64,000 nt of DNA from Fragilaria crotonensis (GCA_022925895.1 JAKSYS010000152.1:1-64000), one strand, 5' to 3'. Positions 34,923-48,060 are shown, numbered from the stretch's first letter. The notes: a model not told the origin generated them from the sequence alone. Numbers and translations: made by a program.

Positions 34923-37900
34923 CAGGGGTGCTAAATTTAGGCGATCTGGCCGAAGCGCCTACCAGCGCCTAAAAAAGTTTAATTTAGGCGCTTTGTCGAT
35001 CTCTGATTTAGGCGCTGGGGTTAGGGGTTAGGGGCACGGTACGGTACCACACTGCCAGTACTACTGGAGCGAGAAAAGAACCATGTAATAGAGATAGTGA
35101 GAAAGAGTTTCGTCATGGACTTTGTTTCTACTACTACCAGCAGTCTTTGGCAGCCTCCGTCCATACTAATGATGGCTATAAACGCACATCTCTGCTACAC
35201 AAGCAATTATACTAAGGAAAGCTGTTGAATCGACATGAATTGTTTTGCTTGTAGAACAGCCTCAAGCCCGAAATCTGAAAGTGATTTGCGGAAGCTATCC
35301 TTTTCCCAGCGTAGTATTGAAAAATCGGACTCGACAGTACACGTTCCAGGGAAGAGAGTGGCTATGCCACCACAGAAGGCATTAAGGTTCTGGAAGCCAT
35401 TCTCATTAGTAGAACCCAGTTGTACTACTTTCCAAGCATCAGCAAACGATGAACTGCCACCTGCACTTCTGTCGGGGGAGGAATCAATTGCCTGCTTAAA
35501 CGACGCATCCGTTCGATACTTCATGATGAGTGCTTTGTGCTCATCTGCGATGAGGTCAACAGCATCGTCGTTTGAGAAAAAATGCTCCAACCTAAAGGAA
35601 TGGTCACATACCATGCGAAGAAAATCACGAGGGCGGGTTTTGACCAATTCTTTAGGTACAACGGGAGGCAAAGAAAGCTCATCAATGAAGGGACTGTTGT
35701 CTCGATTGCGAAGCACACAGATATTGTCAATCCGATCACAGGCAACAGTAAATACAGACCCGATGTCACGGAGCAATTGATGCTGTAGAGCAGCGTCAGC
35801 CTCATCGATGATTTCCTCAACCCACCTTGCAAGACCGCAAAGGTAATCCCGAACTTGGTGGGTTGAAACAGAATACAATCCACTTGAAACATGTGTAGCG
35901 GGATCTATAAAAGCAAATGCTTCGGGCGTGAGCGGCCCTACAACACCAACGTCTTCAATAAATGTTGCAATCAGCTTCTTGAACGCCGAGGTTTGCTCAG
36001 AAACCAATGTGGTTGAGCCTTGAATGTACCGAAACGTAGATGCAGTATAGTTGGTAAAGCTGTGCATTGCAAGAAGATAAACCCACCAGAGTCGCGATGG
36101 TGCTGAAGATGGATTCGTTGCATCAATATGGCGAAGAAGTTCTGGTCGATACAACTTAAACCAGTTGGTAACCTTGTATGTTGAAAGCCACCGATTCACA
36201 ACGCGAGGGCACGTGGTGCCCATTTCTGCGATTAGCTTCTGCTGACGGCTGAGGTGAGAAATAAATCTGAGCATCGTGTTAAAGAAAGGGTCTCCTACCA
36301 CATTGGTCATGATGTGCTCCATAACAAGATCTAGTTGATGTGCTCCGCACCATATTCTCAATAGCGGACAATCCTCATGCATATAATTCTGAAGTCTAGT
36401 CACAACACCTGCAGCTCTTCCTGTCATGTTGCGGGCTCCGTCTGATGACACTCCAAGCATTGAAATCTGCCAACTCGGGCAGAGGACACTCAAGAAGTTG
36501 CAAAGCATTTCGCACATTACTTCACCAGTATGGCGTTCACGCATCGGAATTGCACATCCATGCAAGTTGACTATATCACGACACTTTGATGAAAAAATTC
36601 GTAGTCTGAAGTCCAGGTATGATGTGCTGTGGTGAGTTGCACTATCAATTGCGATCGAGAATGCCCACAAATTCTTGAGGAGGTCAGCTATCTTTTGAAG
36701 ATTTGCTGCGCAAGCGACTCTCATCATGCGGCTAACTTCGTTTCGATGGAGAGCTCTTACGGAAGTATTGAAAACATCCGTTGTGTGCCTCACAATGCTC
36801 TCAGCCATTCTAAACGACACGCCACAAGATATGTAGCGAACCACGAGCTCAAACAGCAATGGCTTTGTAATTGTTGCTACATAAGCATACTCTTCTGGTG
36901 ACTCATCGTCCTCGCCAACGGCATCGCCAACACCAGCGGCGTCAATTCGCTCAAAAAGCGAAAGAGCTATTTCTTTTGACCGTGCAATACTTGCGAGACG
37001 ATCAGCAGTCATAGCATCTCGCTCCGCAGCGCTGTCAAACATGTATGACAGGTTGATATCGCCCTCCTGTTCCTCTGGGAAAACATTTACTGTGCCCCCA
37101 TCCTCACCATTTCCGGGCGGCTCGCTGCTATCCTCTGCAATCTCGTCGTTGACAGTTTCATCAGTGTTAGAATACATCATTTTCCCGATAATGAGTTCAA
37201 CAATGTCCTTACTGATGGTATACACAAGAGGTTGTCGGGTGTGTTGTCCACTTCCAACAGACTCAGGAGGAGAAAGAAAATGGCGCTTGTGAATTGCACT
37301 GCCGTGTGGAGACGGAGCATTGGCAAAAAAACTGTTACACTCCTCGTATCGCGAGTTGTGCTTCCACCTTGTCTTCGCATCTTCATACTCAGCCCATTTC
37401 AAAGGATGCTGAGTTCGGACATGATTCTCAATATTGTCATAGCGGAATGGAACTGTCCATGCCTGTCCGGAAGCTTGGGTTGTCTTTCGCTTTGACCCAA
37501 CCCGCTCTTCGCGACCAAATGCAATGCAGAATCTGCATCGAAGGCCATTCACAACGCCTGTGTGAAGGATACGAGAGGCCACCATCACTCCAAACTTGAC
37601 ATCATTTTCCTTGACGTAGGCGCTGCACCTAGAACGAGCTGAAGATTTCATGATAAGGGAAGTAGCTCCTCCTTGCCAGTGACCGCTGTTGTTTGTGGTG
37701 TCAGCAATTGTCAAAAGATGCTGCTGGTCAATGCCAAGAGTGGTTAATGACAATTGGCGGGTTTTTTGATGGCATGCGTGCTGCTCTCTGATCGAGGAAT
37801 TAACTGAGTACTTGTATGCATACGTGTAGTATGATTTCAGTATTACATGAAGGGCGAGCTCGATGCTCAGATCTAGATTGTACTACTGGTACTCGAGTAC

Positions 37901-38044
37901 CGGTTCGTGGTCGTACAACCCACTGTGAAAAGACATATCCAGCTTGATTACTTATATTAACATTTAATTTAGGCGCTTTGACGAGGTCTAATTTAGGCGC
38001 TTAGGCCTCTTACGGTAGGCGCGCGCCTAAATTTAGCACCCCTG
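34923..38044. mobile_element. hAT DNA transposon, apparently complete
   Basis: The ends are perfect inverted repeats of 21 bases beginning CAGGGGTGCTAAATTTAGGC (left 34923-34943, right 38024-38044 inverted), flanked by an 8-bp duplication CGCATATC. The CAGRG-type start and the 8-bp duplication are hAT hallmarks. Subterminal copies of TTTAGGCGC occur in the first 90 and last 80 bp. The single gene inside is an uninterrupted transposase on the minus strand. The insertion sits next to a CGCATAT microsatellite on its right side. The element looks whole, so it may be young or still able to move. Confidence 0.95.
35207..37753 (-). CDS. hAT transposase, 848 residues, intact
   Basis: The enzyme cuts and rejoins the element ends at the termini. 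The frame is open from 37753 to 35207. The N-terminal half holds a BED-type zinc finger: C-x2-C in LRCRFC, then HVRTQH as the histidine pair (residues about 72-117). The central RNase H-like region carries FSIAIDSATHHST with a likely first catalytic Asp, GVSSDGARNMTG, RIWCGAHQLDLVMEH, and MGTTCPRVVNRWLSTYKVTNWF. The C-terminus has the hAT dimerisation signature (FPGTCTVESDFSILRWEKDS). Length is normal for hAT transposases. It is far better preserved than the other transposases in the window, except the companion ORF of PIF copy B. Confidence 0.9.
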   Translation of the reverse strand: MSLTTLGIDQQHLLTIADTTNNSGHWQGGATSLIMKSSARSRCSAYVKENDVKFGVMVASRILHTGVVNGLRCRFCIAFGREERVGSKRKTTQASGQAWTVPFRYDNIENHVRTQHPLKWAEYEDAKTRWKHNSRYEECNSFFANAPSPHGSAIHKRHFLSPPESVGSGQHTRQPLVYTISKDIVELIIGKMMYSNTDETVNDEIAEDSSEPPGNGEDGGTVNVFPEEQEGDINLSYMFDSAAERDAMTADRLASIARSKEIALSLFERIDAAGVGDAVGEDDESPEEYAYVATITKPLLFELVVRYISCGVSFRMAESIVRHTTDVFNTSVRALHRNEVSRMMRVACAANLQKIADLLKNLWAFSIAIDSATHHSTSYLDFRLRIFSSKCRDIVNLHGCAIPMRERHTGEVMCEMLCNFLSVLCPSWQISMLGVSSDGARNMTGRAAGVVTRLQNYMHEDCPLLRIWCGAHQLDLVMEHIMTNVVGDPFFNTMLRFISHLSRQQKLIAEMGTTCPRVVNRWLSTYKVTNWFKLYRPELLRHIDATNPSSAPSRLWWVYLLAMHSFTNYTASTFRYIQGSTTLVSEQTSAFKKLIATFIEDVGVVGPLTPEAFAFIDPATHVSSGLYSVSTHQVRDYLCGLARWVEEIIDEADAALQHQLLRDIGSVFTVACDRIDNICVLRNRDNSPFIDELSLPPVVPKELVKTRPRDFLRMVCDHSFRLEHFFSNDDAVDLIADEHKALIMKYRTDASFKQAIDSSPDRSAGGSSSFADAWKVVQLGSTNENGFQNLNAFCGGIATLFPGTCTVESDFSILRWEKDSFRKSLSDFGLEAVLQAKQFMSIQQLSLV

Positions 38045-38052
38045 CGCATATC
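38045..38052. repeat. hAT target-site duplication, right copy
   Basis: CGCATATC follows the right terminus and continues as further CGCATAT units. Because the target is a microsatellite, the duplication alone is weaker proof, but the exact 8-bp match at both termini stands. Confidence 0.8.
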
Positions 38053-41000
38053 GCATATCGCATATGCTTATGACATACTTCATTTCAATTTACTCCTCTA
38101 CTAGTAGCTAGAGTAGCTACTAGTAGTACCGGTACTCCAGTATTACCTCTGAAATACAACCACTGTTGTGAATAGGAATCCGCGGACCTTTCAGATTAAA
38201 TAGAAAGGGTACTTGTACTGGTATGCTGCTATGCTGCATTATAGGGGTAGTACTTAATGACTTTTTTGTGGATTTTCATGGGGCATATCAACTCAAAAAC
38301 AGTAGTACCAGCATTTTGGGATCTGGATCATCCATTGTACCTGTGGTAAGTTTATGTGTTTCACATATGGAACAAATGCAACTTTTTTCCTGATGTACTC
38401 TTTTGTATATTTGTAGTACATTTATGCCACAAAACATGTGTGCTTGGAGTACTAGTTATGGTGACACCAAAACTCTGACAATGAAGAAATGAATTCTCAC
38501 TTCATTCATGTCATTTTTCCACAATCATCCAATTGGATGTGAGTATTCTTGTGATCATGTGCATGCATTGGAATTGTGGGCTGCTCTTAATCCAAATGCT
38601 GTTTTGAGGTATCGGAGTAGCTATGAAGTCATTTGGGACAACGGAGTCAGCAGGAGATGTAAACCAAATTTTGTCAAATGCAAACTAATTGGTGATCGAC
38701 AAAAAACAATTTCATATTTCATGCTGCATTGTGATGTGTGGAGTATGACAAGAAGTGAAGGAAACCCTACCTGTAGTGCATACTGGATGGTGAATGCCCT
38801 CATCAAGCACCAGCATGTCAAGAAGGAGGAGGCAAGGAAACAAGGGGTGAATTTTCAAACTCAATGTCCCGTGCTTGGTCAGGAATTTGTTGTTATGCAT
38901 GACCTTTTGAATTGAAATGTTCTATCTGCAGGCAGCTGTACGAGCAACAATGCACATGAAGTTTTCTAGGCTGTATGGTATATTGGAGATCAATTTCGTT
39001 TGATAGCTTGGGTGGTGGATGACTCATTACAACTAGTAGTATTGAAACACATGCAACAACATGACACTTTTGCAGGCACTCTAAAAACAAGACAAACAAG
39101 ATGCACCGTGGCAAATTGTGCCTCTAGGTTCTCGTAATCCTGTGCATTGTGTTCTGTGTTCACTTGCTTTACAGAATGAGTTGAGTTTGAAATTGAATCT
39201 GACAGCAATGAATTTGCTGAATGTTTTGTGGTATCAGTGATGACGGACGTGTGCTTGAAGGCTGACTCAAGTCTAGTAAGGACATGATTCAAGCTGCATT
39301 TGCTGTTATTTTCAGGCAAGAAGAATTAAAAGGCAATTGCAATGACTTAGGAGGAGTTGAAATGTCAATGCTGGGAAGTCACCATAATTGAACGTATGCT
39401 GCTACATTTGCACAATGATGTGGAGTGACCAAGGACATCAGAGGCTGATGGAAGGGGTCAGGTACAGTATCTGATGTGCTGATGTGTATGATAATGTTGA
39501 ACTTCCTTACCCAGATGTGAAGATCGCTGAGAGGTTGTGCGGTGATGGTCCTTGCTCTTATTGGTCAGATCGCGCACTTGATGCTACAATTATGAACACA
39601 TTCATCCGGATTCACATTGATACAAATATCAGGTAGCGACTCCCTGTTTCCTCTTGTCTTGTACTTGGTAATGCTTTGTTGTGGCTGATTTGCTTGCCTG
39701 TTGCTGATGAGAATATTCCAAAGATATCAAATGAGACGTACTTTTGAGACAGGAGCATGTGAACACTATGATTCCAAGTTGAATTCAATCAAGGAGAAAG
39801 CAATGATGATGTCAGGCAATCATGGAGCAGGTTTATATACATGGTTGGTATGATTGAAGTTAACGGAGTTGCTGCACTAGATCATAGTGGTAAGCCTGAG
39901 TTGTCATGCTGAAAGAGAAATGGCCACAAACGAAGAAGTTGTTGGGAAAGCATTATGTGATTTACCTACCAACATTGTTTGATCATCCGGATCCTTTTCA
40001 CATAAATACTAAATGAGTCAATCGTATATACTCAAAGATTAAGGTCAACAATAGGATAAGTGCAGCATTCAAGAAGTTAATTATCCATTCTTGTTCACTG
40101 TACAAAAATTAACTTTGTTTGCGTTGGCCCCAAGAATGTGTTTATGTTTTGTTGGCATTCTTGTTGCTGGAAGGGCTGTAATGTGCTAGAACAGACACTA
40201 GAAAGAATTTTTGTTCTTGTCAAGATATCTGTTCACTTTTAGGGATGGCCTGAGCATTGGGTTATCAGCACTTCATGCATCCATCCTTAAGCCAAGCAAA
40301 AATGCATACCCCACTTGGGCAGGAATACCTTGCAAGAGTTAATGCTATGCGTGTAGATAATATCATGCAATGTCCAAAGCATCTGATGCTGTACCCTGTC
40401 TCTGCAAGAAATAATTCAAAATGAGATATTGTTGCTTGACCACCAACAAGTCTGGCACAGCCATCAATGTGTTGACTGAGGTTCATTGATGATACATTCC
40501 AGTGTCCACTCACAATACTGAACCCCAACTTTTTAAATTGAAAAATTCTTGCATGAAAACCCAAGTTGGACTGATTTCATCTTGTCATTGTGATGTTGGT
40601 GATAAAGTTGGGGTCTTGTCTTTCACAGCATTGTGGATGATAAAAATTGAGATCCTTGGGAGTTGACTGCTGAATCATCACACTTTTGTTGTCACATAAT
40701 TGTTCTCCAGCATACATGAGTGAAAGATGTTCTCAGGCATACTTGAGTAAAAGATTTGGAATCATGAAGGCAAAGGAACTGAGCACCACCCCATGCATAT
40801 CAGCTTGTGTGATTTGCAATCCTTGTCATGGGCCAGCCAATTAACAAGTCTACCTGGTGCATGAGAGCTTACTTGTTGTTTGAGATTTCCATTTTGATCA
40901 TTGTCCCAGCAGGGTATTGTTGGAGTGGTGCGTGTGTCATCAATAGAAAGATAGATATGTCCATGCAACAGTGTCGTAGTCGGAGAAAAAGAGAGGACAA

Positions 41001-41490
41001 TAGAATAAAGTGAAATGATGTCAGTCAGGTTGTCACCCTACTGATTGCCTTCACGTAGTAGTGACCTACAGTGATATAGTATCTCAATAAGGCCGGAACA
41101 TACAGAGAGCATGCTGATTGGTATGGCTTGATGTCATTTCACTTCATTCCAATCAGATCCAAGTACTTAAATTGCAATCCATTGACTCGTCTTGGACAAT
41201 AATTGTCGCTAGTACCAGACCACCACTCTAGCTAACAAATGGATAAAGTAGGTAGATGATGCAACAGGAAGTTGAGAACAAACCTTGCCGTCAATTGTTG
41301 CAATTGTTGTTGTGATTGAGCTCTAAAAAGCAACAGAATAAAACACATAATTGTCTATTCAATTAAGCAAACATCAACAAAACGTCAACACAGCCAATAC
41401 ATATATATATATGATAGCGATCCTCAAAACGAAACAACGGGCGAAGGCCAGTGCACAGCCGGTATCTGGTACACAGTCGTTGAGCCCCTG
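38053..41490. other. AT-rich gene-poor tract with decayed coding remnants
   Basis: Only one clean frame stands out: 38508-38915 (+), 135 codons with CDHVHALELWAALNPNAVLRYRSS-type sequence and several Cys/His residues, not recognised. Around 39510-39690 a plus-strand stretch reads VKIAERLCGDGPCSYWSDRA..., then in another frame LVLGNALLWLICLPVADENIP. This suggests a broken helical region from a mobile element. The remainder has stops in all frames. A GTAC-rich patch sits at 38100-38240. Confidence 0.35.
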
Positions 41491-41634
41491 TGAGAAAAGG
41501 TGGACAGTACTGGACGAAATACGGTACAGTAGCGACTCGATGTATACACTACGAAACGGACGTCCGTAATACACACAACTTTAGTTTTATGTTGTTACGT
41601 TCGCCTAGTATCGTTACTCGTCCGATTTTACTCA
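41491..41634 (+). repeat. left LTR of the CoDi element
   Basis: 144 bp starting TGAGAAAAGG and ending TTTACTCA, identical to the right LTR. Confidence 0.9.
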
Positions 41635-42135
41635 GTTTATCAGACCCATTGGCATCTGCCAGAGAGATCACGTGCTTCGAACCCCAAAAAGGGGCGAAGC
41701 GTTGCAAAGAAGAGAGTAGCGACGGTCGTCGGCAACCGAAATGATGCCGGATTCATGGGTCATGTCCATGATGAATTCGTTGCGAGCCTGGGCATGCGTT
41801 GAACTGCCTCGGTCCAGTGCACCTTAAATGTTGATGGGACATTAGGCCTGGATCGTATATCCAGTGAAACGGATGAATCCTGGATATATCGCACGACGTT
41901 AGAAGGGTATGAGGGACGCCTCATATCCTCCCGTACCATCCGGGCAAAACGGAAGTCTACATTTTTTTGGATGACCAAATGTAAGACATATATATACACA
42001 ATATATGATATATTGCCAACCGATTACAACTGACGGATGATCAGTTGAACGCATCGGTTGAAGAGTTTGGAACTTGGGAGGATCCCGTGGGTATCTTTGG
42101 TTTTGTATCCACTTGTTGTGTCCCTCCTTGATACC

Positions 42136-43650
42136 ATGGAACCCGCTGCTGTACGCACCGCTCTAGTCCGTATCGGATTCGTCGATGCAGCAGCCCAAGC
42201 AATCGTGGAAGAACAGGGTATCGACTCCCTTGATGAAATCCGACTTCTTTCTGATGATGAAATCACGAACCTTGGCAAGCTCCTCCGTCGCCCAGGGGGG
42301 ACAGTCCCAGGCGCAGCTGGCGCCGGTGGACCTGCTGTCCCCAACCCTGGCATACAGGTAAATGCGAGAGCTGAGACCAACTTAAAGCTCCTTGCATTTT
42401 ACCTGCGCCATAAGCTCCGTACGAGTCGGACTGTAGCTCCTGCGGCTGTGACTCTTGAGAGCATCCGTAGTATCCGCGAATTACGTGATTTTGAGGCAAC
42501 CTACAAGCCCTCGGATGATGTTCCTACGATCAATGCGAAGGACTGGCCGAAGACGATGGAATCGATCCTCGAGTATCTCCGCTCGTACCTAGGAGACAAG
42601 AAGATCCCTTTGGCCTATGTGGTACGCAAAGACGAAAATGTCCCTGAAATGGACCCAGACGGCGGATATGCCACGGTCCAAGATGAGATGATAGCACGAG
42701 CGCCTCACTTCACGATGGCTGGCGCTGTCCGGACACTCGATCCTACATTTCTTGTCAATCGCGAGAAAGTGTGGGAGATTATTGCACGCATAACCCGCGA
42801 GCACAGTTGTTGGACGTATGTGAAGCCAGCGCAACGTACTAGGGATGGGCGAATGGCCTATCTGGCCCTGTACACCCACTTTCTAGGTCCCAACAATGTC
42901 GACAACATGGCCACGTTGGCTGAAGATAAGTTGAAGTCAACGGTGTACAACGGAGAACAGAGACGATGGGATTTCGAAAAGTACGTAAACGTGCATAAAC
43001 AGCAGCACTCCATTATGGAGGGGCTTGTTGAGCACGGCTATACTGGGATCGACCCACGTTCAAAAGTCCGTTACCTGTTGGATGGCATTAAGACCGACAA
43101 ATTTGACTCGGTCAAAACTCGCATCATGTCGGATGCTACCCTTCGCAATGACTTCGATGGCTGTGTTACGCTCTATCAAGACTTCATGAAGCAAACGGGC
43201 TCGAAGACGAAGGGTAACCCGAACGTCAACATTTCGGAAGTGAAAGTCCACAACGGTGGCAAGCGGAAGCGCAGTGACGAAGCTGAGGACCGCTATTATA
43301 CCAAATCCGAATACGATGCCTTGTCCCCAGCCCAGAAGAAGGATTTGGCCGCGAAACGCCTCAAACGCGGTCATAAACCCGGGGCGAAGGATAGCAAAAC
43401 GAAAAAGGACAGGGATATTGGGAAGGGTAATAACGATGCCAAGGGTGTCATTAAGAATCTCAAGGCTGTCAATCGGACCGTCGCCCAACTCGCGAAACAG
43501 ATGGGCAAGGTGGACGTCGGCACAGCTGACGATGTGACCGACGCCTCCGAGTCTTCAAATGAAACGCAACCTCGCACGGTTAAGCCTGTGTCAAGCTCGA
43601 ACCGTACTAATTCGTCCTTGACTCGCCAGGCTAACAAGAACACAAAGTGA
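42136..43650 (+). other. gag region of the CoDi element
   Basis: The first ATG of the region begins MEPAAVRTALVRIGF. The product of about 504 residues has a helical N-terminal part, a Gly/Ala/Pro-rich hinge, a long capsid-like helical domain, and a basic Lys-rich C-terminal part (KRKRSDEAEDRYYTKSEY and further Lys runs). No CCHC zinc knuckle was seen. Codon use is smooth throughout. Confidence 0.75.
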
Positions 43651-43695
43651 CGAGATCGTATCGTATCGGTTCTTCACTTACTCAGCACTGTCGGT

Positions 43696-46600
43696 GTGTC
43701 AGTGACAGAATCTCGAACTGATCTGGACTCACACGCCGACCAGTGTGCAGTTGGTCATAATGCTTTATTAGTTCATGATTACGAGAGACCAATTAACTTT
43801 TCCGGCTACGATCCTAACGGACCAGTTGCTAACAACCTGCGCACAGTAACTGGTGCATTGGCGTACGATGACCCAACGACAGGACAAACGATCATCCTCG
43901 TGGTCAACCAGGCGATTTACATCCCTGATTTGACGCACAACTTACTCTCCACAATGCAACTTCGTCTTAATGACGTCAAGGTGAACGATGTACCTCGTTT
44001 CTTGACTGAAAACCCCGACGAATTGACGCATTCACTGGTCGTTCCGATGGATGATGCTGAAATGCCCTATATAATCCCTTTGTCGCTGAAAGGGGTTGCG
44101 TCCTCTTTTCCGACCCGCAAACCGACGCTCGAGGAATATGAATCTCTTCCGCACCTCGTCCTGACCGGCGATTTACCCGATTATGACCCTCATGATCCGA
44201 CTTTCGCCGCACACGAAGAAACGCTCACCAAGATTATATCGGATTCAGGGGACCGGATAAGCGCTGCCACAAGCCTTCAGCGCATATGTTCGATATCCAA
44301 TAGAAACTTGGTGCCTGAGATCGATAGGGTTCAACTTTCCCTTCGGTCAATATCGGTTACACTTGATGACGACACCTTGGCGGGTGCAGTTCGACAAACG
44401 ACCATCCGAACGATTCGGACGGCGACGTCACAAAACAGTTCGATGCTCCACATCTGTCCAAGAATTGGGGAATCGATATACATACAGCTCGTCGGACGGT
44501 ACAAGCTACAACGCAACGTGGAATCCGCACGCTCCTTAACCCGACCTTGTCGCGAAGATTCCGGACCAACGACAGGCAACTAAGATATCGTCGCCTGCCG
44601 ATCGATTGCTTCACGGACACTCTGATCTCCAATACGGTGTCTGCACGGAATAACAAGTACGCACAGATATTTGCGACACCCGATGGTTGGTGTCGTGCTT
44701 TCCCGATGCGTAAGAAGAGTGACGCACATGAAGGCTTATCACTCTTATTCCAAAGAGAAGGCGTACCCAATACGTTTATCATGGATGGGGCCAAGGAACA
44801 GCTTCACGGACGATTTAGGAAGAAATGCCGAGAAGCGGGCGCTAGGGTTAAGCAAACTGAGCCCTACACACCATGGTCGAATGCAGCTGAATCTGCCATT
44901 CGGGAACTTAAAAGAGGTGTAGGTCGCCAAATGGTGCGCTCGAAGGCGCCCAAACGCCTCTGGGACCACTGCCTTGAAAGAGAAGCTTATGTCAGATCTC
45001 TAACTGCACACGACCAATACCGATTAGAGGGACAGGTCCCTGAAACGGTCGTTCGTGGTGACACTGCCGACATCTCAGCTTTTGCTCTGTTTGGTTGGTT
45101 CGAATGGGTCATGTTCCGCGACACTTCGGCAACATATCCAGATGATAAGATGATTTTGGGCCGTGACCTTGGGCCGGCAGTTGACATTGGCCCTGCGATG
45201 ACCCGTAAGGTGATCAAGGCCAATGGACAGGTCGTATACCGGTCAACTGTCAGATCGTTGACGGCTGACGAACTTTCGGACGAAACGCTCAAAAGTGAAC
45301 GCGAGAAGTTCACGAATTCCCTGAACGAGGCGCTGGGCGATTCATTCAAGTTTGAGGACTTTGTGTCCGACCCGGAGTTGGAGGACCTCGGGACTCCTAT
45401 CTACGAGCCGTACGAGGGCGGCGACGCGGAAGAGGGACCAGCCTTTGTCCCAGACGTGGATAACGTCGACGAGGATACGTTCGATGTGTATGTCGGTGCT
45501 CAAGTACTGCTCCCAATAGGGGACTCTATGATGACAGGCAAAGTACGCGGAAGAAAACGTCAAGCGGATGGCACGTTACGGGGAAGAGCACATGCGAACC
45601 CCATTCTCGACACCCGAACTTATGAGGTTGAATTTCCCGACGGACAGAGGGCTGAGGTGGCGGCGAACACCATCGCCCAAAATATGTATGCACAATGTGA
45701 CTCCGAAGGGAACCAATACCTCCTCTTGTCAGGTATAGTGGACTACAAGCGAGACGACTCTGCCGTTAGTCGAGCAGACATGTGGATCACGAGAGGTTCC
45801 AACCGACGCATGCGTCAAACGACAAAGGGGTGGCGCCTTTGCGTCGAGTGGAAGGACGGAACCACGTCGTGGGAACGACTAGCGGACCTCAAGGAATCGA
45901 ATCCGATTGAGGTCGCAGAGTTTGCCGTCACTCACGGAATTGATGGCGAAGCAGCTTTTGCATGGTGGGTCCCATACACGTTGAAACGTAGGGATCGTAT
46001 CGTTGCAGCTGTGAACAAACGATACCATAAGCGGACTCATAAATTCGGAATCGAAGTTCCTAAGACTTATGAGGATTGCGTTCGGATTGATCGAGAAAAC
46101 GGCAACACGCTATGGCAAGATGCCGTCAGGAAAGAAATGACGAAGGTACGAGTGGCCTTTGAAGTCCTGGAGGACGGGAGCGACCCACCACCCACTTTCC
46201 AAGAAATGAGATGCCATCTTGTGTTCGATATCAAGATGGAGGACTTTCAGAGGAAAGCACGATTGGTGGCCGGAGGTCACATGACAAAGCCATCGTCCGG
46301 GACCGTAACATATGCTAGTGTTGTGTCCCGTGAATCCGTCAGAATTGCTTTAACGTTGGCTGCGTTAAATGATTTAGAAGTGAAAACAGCAGACATTGAG
46401 AATGCATACCTGACGGCACCTGTTGGTGAAAAGATATGGTGCCGCCTAGGTCCGGAATTTGGGCACGACGCAGGTAAGCGCGCTATAATTGTTCGCGCCC
46501 TGTATGGTCTCAAATCAGCTGGGGCATCCTTCAGGAATCACCTTGCTGATTGTATGCGACACCTGGGGTGGCAATCGTGTATGGCGGACCACGACTTATG

Positions 46601-47765
46601 GTTTAAACCCGAGATACGAAGCGAGGACAACTACAAGTATTACGCATACTGCCTATTATACGTGGATGACATACTTGTTGTTCACCACGATGGCGTTCGA
46701 GCGTTAAAAGAGATCGACCATTTCTTTAAGACTAAGCATGGCTCGATACGCGACCCCGAATTTTACTTGGGTGCTAAATTGCGGCCTGTGACGTTACCAA
46801 ACGGAGTGGTTGCTTGGGGCATGAGTTCTAGCAAATACATCCAGGCGGCAGTCGCAAACGTGAAGGCATTCCATGCCAAGGAATACCCGACAAGGAAGTG
46901 GTCAAAGCGATCATCCGGACCGTTTCCCTTGAATTACGCGCCGGAACTGGATGTCACACCTGAATTATCGCCCGAACACGCCACATTCTACCAGTCACAA
47001 ATCGGTGTCCTACGATGGTGCGTCGAACTCGGACGAATCGATATCATAACGGAAGTGTCGGAATTGGCATCATACTTGATCATGCCAAGGGAGGGGCACT
47101 TAGAAGCGGTATTTCACCTATTCAACCACTTGGAGAAGAAGCACAATGCTCGCATTGTGTTCGACCCGTCTTATCCGGATATTGATCGTTCCGCATTCAA
47201 GGAATGTGATTGGAAGTCCTTTTACGGGGACGTGACGGAAGCCATTCCACCAAACGCGCCCCCGCCTCGCGGGAAGGACGTTGATATTCGCCTATTCGTT
47301 GATTCAGACCATGCCGGGGACCAACGAACACGACAATCCCGTACCGGTTTCTTGATCTACCTTATCATGTCGCCGATCGTATGGTATTCAAAGAAACAGG
47401 CAACTATCGAGACCAGTGTTTTCGGTGCGGAATTTGTCGCTATGAAGCACGGTATGGAGACACTCCGTGGACTTCGTTATAAGCTACGCATGATGGGTGT
47501 ACCCATTGACGGGCCGTCGTTTATTTATGGTGACAATATGTCTGTCATACATAATACACAGCGCCCCGAGTCAACACTCAAGAAGAAATCGAATTCTGTA
47601 TGCTATCACGCTGTACGTGAAGCCGTTGCCATGGGTGAGTGCATCACGGCACACATCTCAACCCACGACAATCCCGCCGACATCTGTACGAAGCTGATAC
47701 CGGGTGGTCAGAAAAGAGATCACTTAGTGAGCCTCATCTTATACGATATCGTTGATTACACTTGA
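43696..47765 (+). other. pol region of the CoDi element
   Basis: The order is protease, integrase, reverse transcriptase, RNase H, which is diagnostic of Ty1/copia. The protease has LDSHADQCAVG. The integrase core shows TPWSNAAESAIREL. A chromo-like acidic insert follows, then the RT with ADIENAYLTAPV, ALYGLKSAGA and YVDDILVVHHD. The RNase H has FVDSDHAGDQRTRQSRTGF and ends with TKLIPGGQKRDHLVS. The region appears nearly complete, with about one break. Confidence 0.85.
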
Positions 47766-47913
47766 TTTCCCCCTCCGAGTGAGGTTCGCAGGTTACTCAG
47801 GGTTCCCTTGTACGCCTAACTAGTGGCGTCTAAATATCAGTGTTACAATCATGGTCCACGACGACGATCTACTATGCCATCACGGCCTTGATCTCATACT
47901 AGATCGAGGGGAC

Positions 47914-48057
47914 TGAGAAAAGGTGGACAGTACTGGACGAAATACGGTACAGTAGCGACTCGATGTATACACTACGAAACGGACGTCCGTAATACACACA
48001 ACTTTAGTTTTATGTTGTTACGTTCGCCTAGTATCGTTACTCGTCCGATTTTACTCA
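47914..48057 (+). repeat. right LTR of the CoDi element
   Basis: Same 144 bp as the left LTR. It is preceded by a purine-rich tract (AGATCGAGGGGA), the likely plus-strand primer site. Confidence 0.9.
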
Positions 48058-48060
48058 CCT

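Larger units (their letters stand above)
41491..48057 (+). mobile_element. CoDi-type Ty1/copia LTR retrotransposon, recent
   Basis: A 6.57-kb copia-order element. Parts in order: left LTR 41491-41634, a gag region 42136-43650, a pol region 43696-47765 with protease, integrase, reverse transcriptase and RNase H, a polypurine stretch just before 47914, and right LTR 47914-48057. The protease shows the DSHAD motif, the RT the YVDDI box, and the RNase H the SDHAGD and ADICTK motifs typical of the diatom copia group. The LTRs are identical over 144 bp and a 4-bp repeat (CCTG) flanks the element, so the insertion is very young on an evolutionary scale. It looks nearly whole, with about one break in pol. 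Confidence 0.9.

Noticed and set aside
37177-37599. Plus-strand ORFs inside the hAT transposase
   Set aside because: They are shadows of the intact 848-codon transposase on the other strand and carry no motif.
41381-41490. tRNA or other RNA gene left of the CoDi LTR
   Set aside because: No cloverleaf could be formed; the ATATATATAT run and flanking bases show no T-loop or anticodon stem.
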